Translations under genes and position numbers: made by a program | Part shown: one piece after another, positions 52,253 to 54,615 of the stretch | Position numbering within the stretch: position 1 is the first letter of the stretch | Layout: every line of letters begins with the position of its first letter | Notes under the pieces: model-generated | What the model was told of the DNA's origin: nothing | Database searches by the model: none | Seen by the model: the letters and a program-made list of their open reading frames with translations, nothing else | Source: Acidobacteriota bacterium | GTDB taxonomy: Bacteria; Acidobacteriota; Terriglobia; Bryobacterales; Bryobacteraceae | DNA length: 54,615 bases | Direction: 5' to 3' | Assembly (NCBI GenBank): GCA_016213755.1 | Contig: JACQZT010000223.1 | Coordinates: forward strand, 1 to 54,615

Positions 52253-53395
52253 CTACTTACCCGCTCCCGCAACCTCCACCGCCACGCCGTCGGCCAGCTC
52301 GATGCTAGGCTCGGCGACGATGAGCGCTCCGGCCGGGAGCCCTTCCAGGATCTCCAGGGTTCCGTTGCGTTCGCGACCGATGCGCACCGGCCGGCGAACC
52401 GCCTTGCCGTTTTCGACCGCGAACACGTAGGACGACTTCGCCGCCGCGTCGTCGCGGTAAATGGCCTCGGATGGAATGACGATAGCGCTTGACGTTGCGC
52501 CGGTTTGCACTTCGCCTTCGGCGAACATGCCAGACTTGAGCCGGCCCCCGGGGTTGACGATCCGCACGCGCAGCTTGGCCGAGCGCGATTCGGCATCCAT
52601 GGCCGGCAGGATCTCGACCACGCGGCCTTCGAAGCGCTGCTGAGGGAAACTGGAGACGCGAAACTCGACCCGCTGCCCGGCCCGAACCGGGCCCGCTTCG
52701 GCCGCCGGGACCGAGCTTTCCAGCTCCAGCCGCGTGTTGTCCACCAGCGTGAAGACCGCCGTGGGCGGCTCGACGAAGGCGCCCGGGTTGGTCCATTTCT
52801 TTTGGATTTCGCCCGCTACCGGCGCTTTGATCACCGTGTCGCCCAGTTTCTTGCGGGCCACGGCGAGGGCGGCCTGGGCCTGGTCCACCTGCGCCGCGGC
52901 CAGGGCCACTTGCGCGACGGTGTCCTTGTCGGCGACTTCGGCGGTCTTCAGGTCGCGGTCGGTGATGCCGCCCGAACGCAGCAGGTTGCGCGCGCGCTCC
53001 AGTTCGAGCTTGGCGTGCGCTTCCTGCACGCGGGTGCGCTCGAGCGCGGCCTGTACCACGCCCACGGCGGTCTCCGCCTGCCGGACCGACAGCCGGTACT
53101 GCTCGTCGTCCACCCACACCAGGGCTTCGCCGGCGGTAACGGACTGGCCCTCTTCCTTGGGGAAGCGCACCACGCGGCCCGTGATTTCGGCTTTCACGTC
53201 CACCGTGGAGCGGGAGCGCAGCGTGCCGGTAACGACGACCGTGGCGGCGAAGGTTTGCGGTTCGACGCGCAAGGTCTTCACGCGCACCGGCGGGGGCGCC
53301 TGCGGCGCCGCCGCGCGCTTCTCCTCCTTCCGGCAGCCGGCCAGAGAAAGAATCGCAAGAGCAAGAGTGTAAGTCAGAGCATGCCGCATGGTCAT
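52253..53395 (-). CDS. RND efflux periplasmic adaptor lipoprotein (HlyD/AcrA-like)
   Basis: From ATG 53395 there are 380 residues with a lipoprotein signal ending in the lipobox LAGC (residues about 17-20). A biotinyl-lipoyl-like domain (VDVKAEITGRVVRFPKEEGQ) and an alpha-helical hairpin of about 110 residues rich in Ala/Glu/Lys follow. The beta-barrel and membrane-proximal domains carry SEAIYRDDAAAKSSYVF. It bridges the RND pump and TolC. ATG overlaps the TolC stop as ATGA, so translation is coupled. A longer in-frame extension upstream would overlap TolC entirely and is rejected. Confidence 0.93.
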   Translation of the reverse strand: MTMRHALTYTLALAILSLAGCRKEEKRAAAPQAPPPVRVKTLRVEPQTFAATVVVTGTLRSRSTVDVKAEITGRVVRFPKEEGQSVTAGEALVWVDDEQYRLSVRQAETAVGVVQAALERTRVQEAHAKLELERARNLLRSGGITDRDLKTAEVADKDTVAQVALAAAQVDQAQAALAVARKKLGDTVIKAPVAGEIQKKWTNPGAFVEPPTAVFTLVDNTRLELESSVPAAEAGPVRAGQRVEFRVSSFPQQRFEGRVVEILPAMDAESRSAKLRVRIVNPGGRLKSGMFAEGEVQTGATSSAIVIPSEAIYRDDAAAKSSYVFAVENGKAVRRPVRIGRERNGTLEILEGLPAGALIVAEPSIELADGVAVEVAGAGK

Positions 53396-54615
53396 TCCCA
53401 AGGAGTCCGTCCCAGCGTCCAGCGCAGGTTGGCCCGCGCCACCGCGCAGTCGTACAGGCCTCGCAACAGGTTGGTGCGCGCCACCGAGAGGGCGGTCTGC
53501 GCGTCGCCGACGTCCAGGGTGGTCGCCGCGCCGTGCTGGTAGTTGGCCTGTGTCATCTCCAGCACCCGTTCGGCCTGCCGCAGGTTGGCGCGCGCGGCGG
53601 TCACCGACTCGCGCGCGGCGGTCAATTCGTCGAGGCCCTGCTGCACGTTGAGCCGGACCTGCTGTTCGGTCTTCTCGCGCTCCAGCTTCACCGAGCGGCC
53701 CGCGGCGGTGGCCTGCCACACCAGCCCGCTGCGGCGGAAGCCGTCGAAAATCGGGAAGGTGAAGTTGACCCCCGCGCTCCAGCGGGCGTACAGCGGATCG
53801 AGCAGGTTCGAGGGCATGCGCGACATGAGTCCGTACGCGCCGCTGAAAGCCAGCCGTATGCGGCTTTCGGCGCGCGCCAGTTCCAGTTGCGCGGCGGAGC
53901 TGCGCTCGGCCACGCGCAGGCGCATCAACTCGGGGCGGCGGCGCGTGGCTTCCTTGGACAGCGCTTCCAGGTCCGCTTCGTCCCCCGCCGTTTCGCTGAA
54001 CTCGCCCGCGATGCGGGTGGGGAACTCCACCGGCCGGCCCAGGTAGTAGTTCAGCAGCGCGCGCGCCTGTTGGATGGCGTTGCGGGCGCGCACCAGGTCC
54101 GGCTGGCCGTTGGCCAGGGCGACTTCCGAGCGCAATACGTCCACCTCGGTGGCCACTCCGTTGCGGAAGCGCACGCGCGCCATTTCGGCGTGCCGGGCTT
54201 TCTGCTCTTGGGTCTCGACCACCAGTTTCTCGGAGCGCTCGGCCCACATGAGTCCGAAGAAGGACCGCGCGACCTCGATGGCCAGGTTCTGCTGGGCGCG
54301 GTCGATTTCGATTTCCGAACCCTCGGCCTCGATCGAGGCCAGCCGCAGGGCGGTGCCCACCTTGCCGGCCGTATAGAGCGGCTGCTTGACCTGGATGGAG
54401 TAGTCGAACAGATTGACCGGCGAGGGAACCAGGGCGTTGCGGAGCTCCTCGGGGAACTTGTCCAGGCCGGAGGCGTTCAGCAGGCTGGGATCGCGCCAGC
54501 GAATGATGTTCGAGGACAGCGAGACGTCCGGCAGCGCGGCCGAGCGCACCTCGCGGATCTTGCCCTTGAGCGCATCCGCCGACGCCCGGGCCTTGCCGAT
54601 GTCCGGATGGCGTTC
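53392..54615 (-). CDS. TolC-family outer-membrane channel (5' end outside window)
   Basis: At least 407 residues are visible and the start lies beyond the right edge. The sequence alternates long helices and membrane strands with the TolC repeat structure: VKQPLYTAGKVGTALRLASI, LRLRVAERSSAAQLELARAE and a second repeat with FPIFDGFRRSGLVWQATAAG. The final YQHGAATTLDVGDAQTALSV is the classic YQ.G..T..D....L end of the second repeat. It would form the export duct of the efflux system, first in the operon before the adaptor and pump. No regulator is visible in the window. Confidence 0.92.
   Translation of the reverse strand, partial: ERHPDIGKARASADALKGKIREVRSAALPDVSLSSNIIRWRDPSLLNASGLDKFPEELRNALVPSPVNLFDYSIQVKQPLYTAGKVGTALRLASIEAEGSEIEIDRAQQNLAIEVARSFFGLMWAERSEKLVVETQEQKARHAEMARVRFRNGVATEVDVLRSEVALANGQPDLVRARNAIQQARALLNYYLGRPVEFPTRIAGEFSETAGDEADLEALSKEATRRRPELMRLRVAERSSAAQLELARAESRIRLAFSGAYGLMSRMPSNLLDPLYARWSAGVNFTFPIFDGFRRSGLVWQATAAGRSVKLEREKTEQQVRLNVQQGLDELTAARESVTAARANLRQAERVLEMTQANYQHGAATTLDVGDAQTALSVARTNLLRGLYDCAVARANLRWTLGRTPWE

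Noticed and set aside
52253-54247. An extended adaptor-protein frame starting at 54247
   Set aside because: The extension lies over the TolC gene in another frame; the lipoprotein signal at 53395 marks the true start.

Overview
The window looks like a chromosomal segment of a soil acidobacterium, probably of the Solibacter/Bryobacter group. That is an inference from gene content. The DNA is GC-rich. There is a 1142-residue Oar-like TonB-dependent receptor with an N-terminal carboxypeptidase-regulatory domain. Sugar oxidoreductase and racemase-type enzymes carry Tat-like signals, and ABC and RND export systems are encoded. The only stable RNA seen is one tRNA-Asn, so no rRNA supports the placement.

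Layout. 1-2647: a B12-binding radical SAM protein (partial), a Mth938-like protein and a tandem-ACT protein. 2648-8070: the TonB-dependent receptor, lying between two decayed tyrosine-recombinase tails that share a 30-bp near-identical block and between two REP/IS605-like hairpins. 8071-11555: an Asp-box propeller protein, an IS3-family element with an A AAA AAC frameshift site, and tRNA-Asn with a good promoter. 11751-23287: a murein transglycosylase, a hybrid sensor with a degenerate ATP site, and carbohydrate/lipid enzymes (two xylose-isomerase-like TIM barrels, two-domain ceramidase, SDR, enolase-superfamily enzyme). 23421-31314: a NarL-type two-component pair, a three-gene ABC-2 exporter, an acetyltransferase-like protein and a J-domain-like protein lacking HPD.

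31343-38276 is the most island-like part. An intact DUF433/DUF5615 toxin-antitoxin-like pair stands on one side. A four-gene GT4-GH130-GT4-GH130 operon follows. A decayed second copy of the DUF433 gene stands on the far side, with its promoter still recognisable and pointing into the operon.

38314-44880 holds serA, a thioesterase, and a polyprenyl-linked-sugar-like set: a UbiA-family phosphoribosyltransferase-like protein, two divergent paralogous membrane glycosyltransferases whose start codons sit in a 16-bp palindrome, and a HAD phosphatase. 44872-49117 has a Gfo/Idh/MocA gene broken by one in-frame amber codon, an AAA ATPase, a QueG-like ferredoxin-type protein and an SDR. The window ends in a TolC-HlyD-RND efflux operon, cut by the window edge.

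Four loci show the sequence TATAGT followed by 5 or 6 nt and then the start codon, which suggests leaderless transcripts in this genome. No CRISPR array, rRNA, prophage or replication origin was seen.
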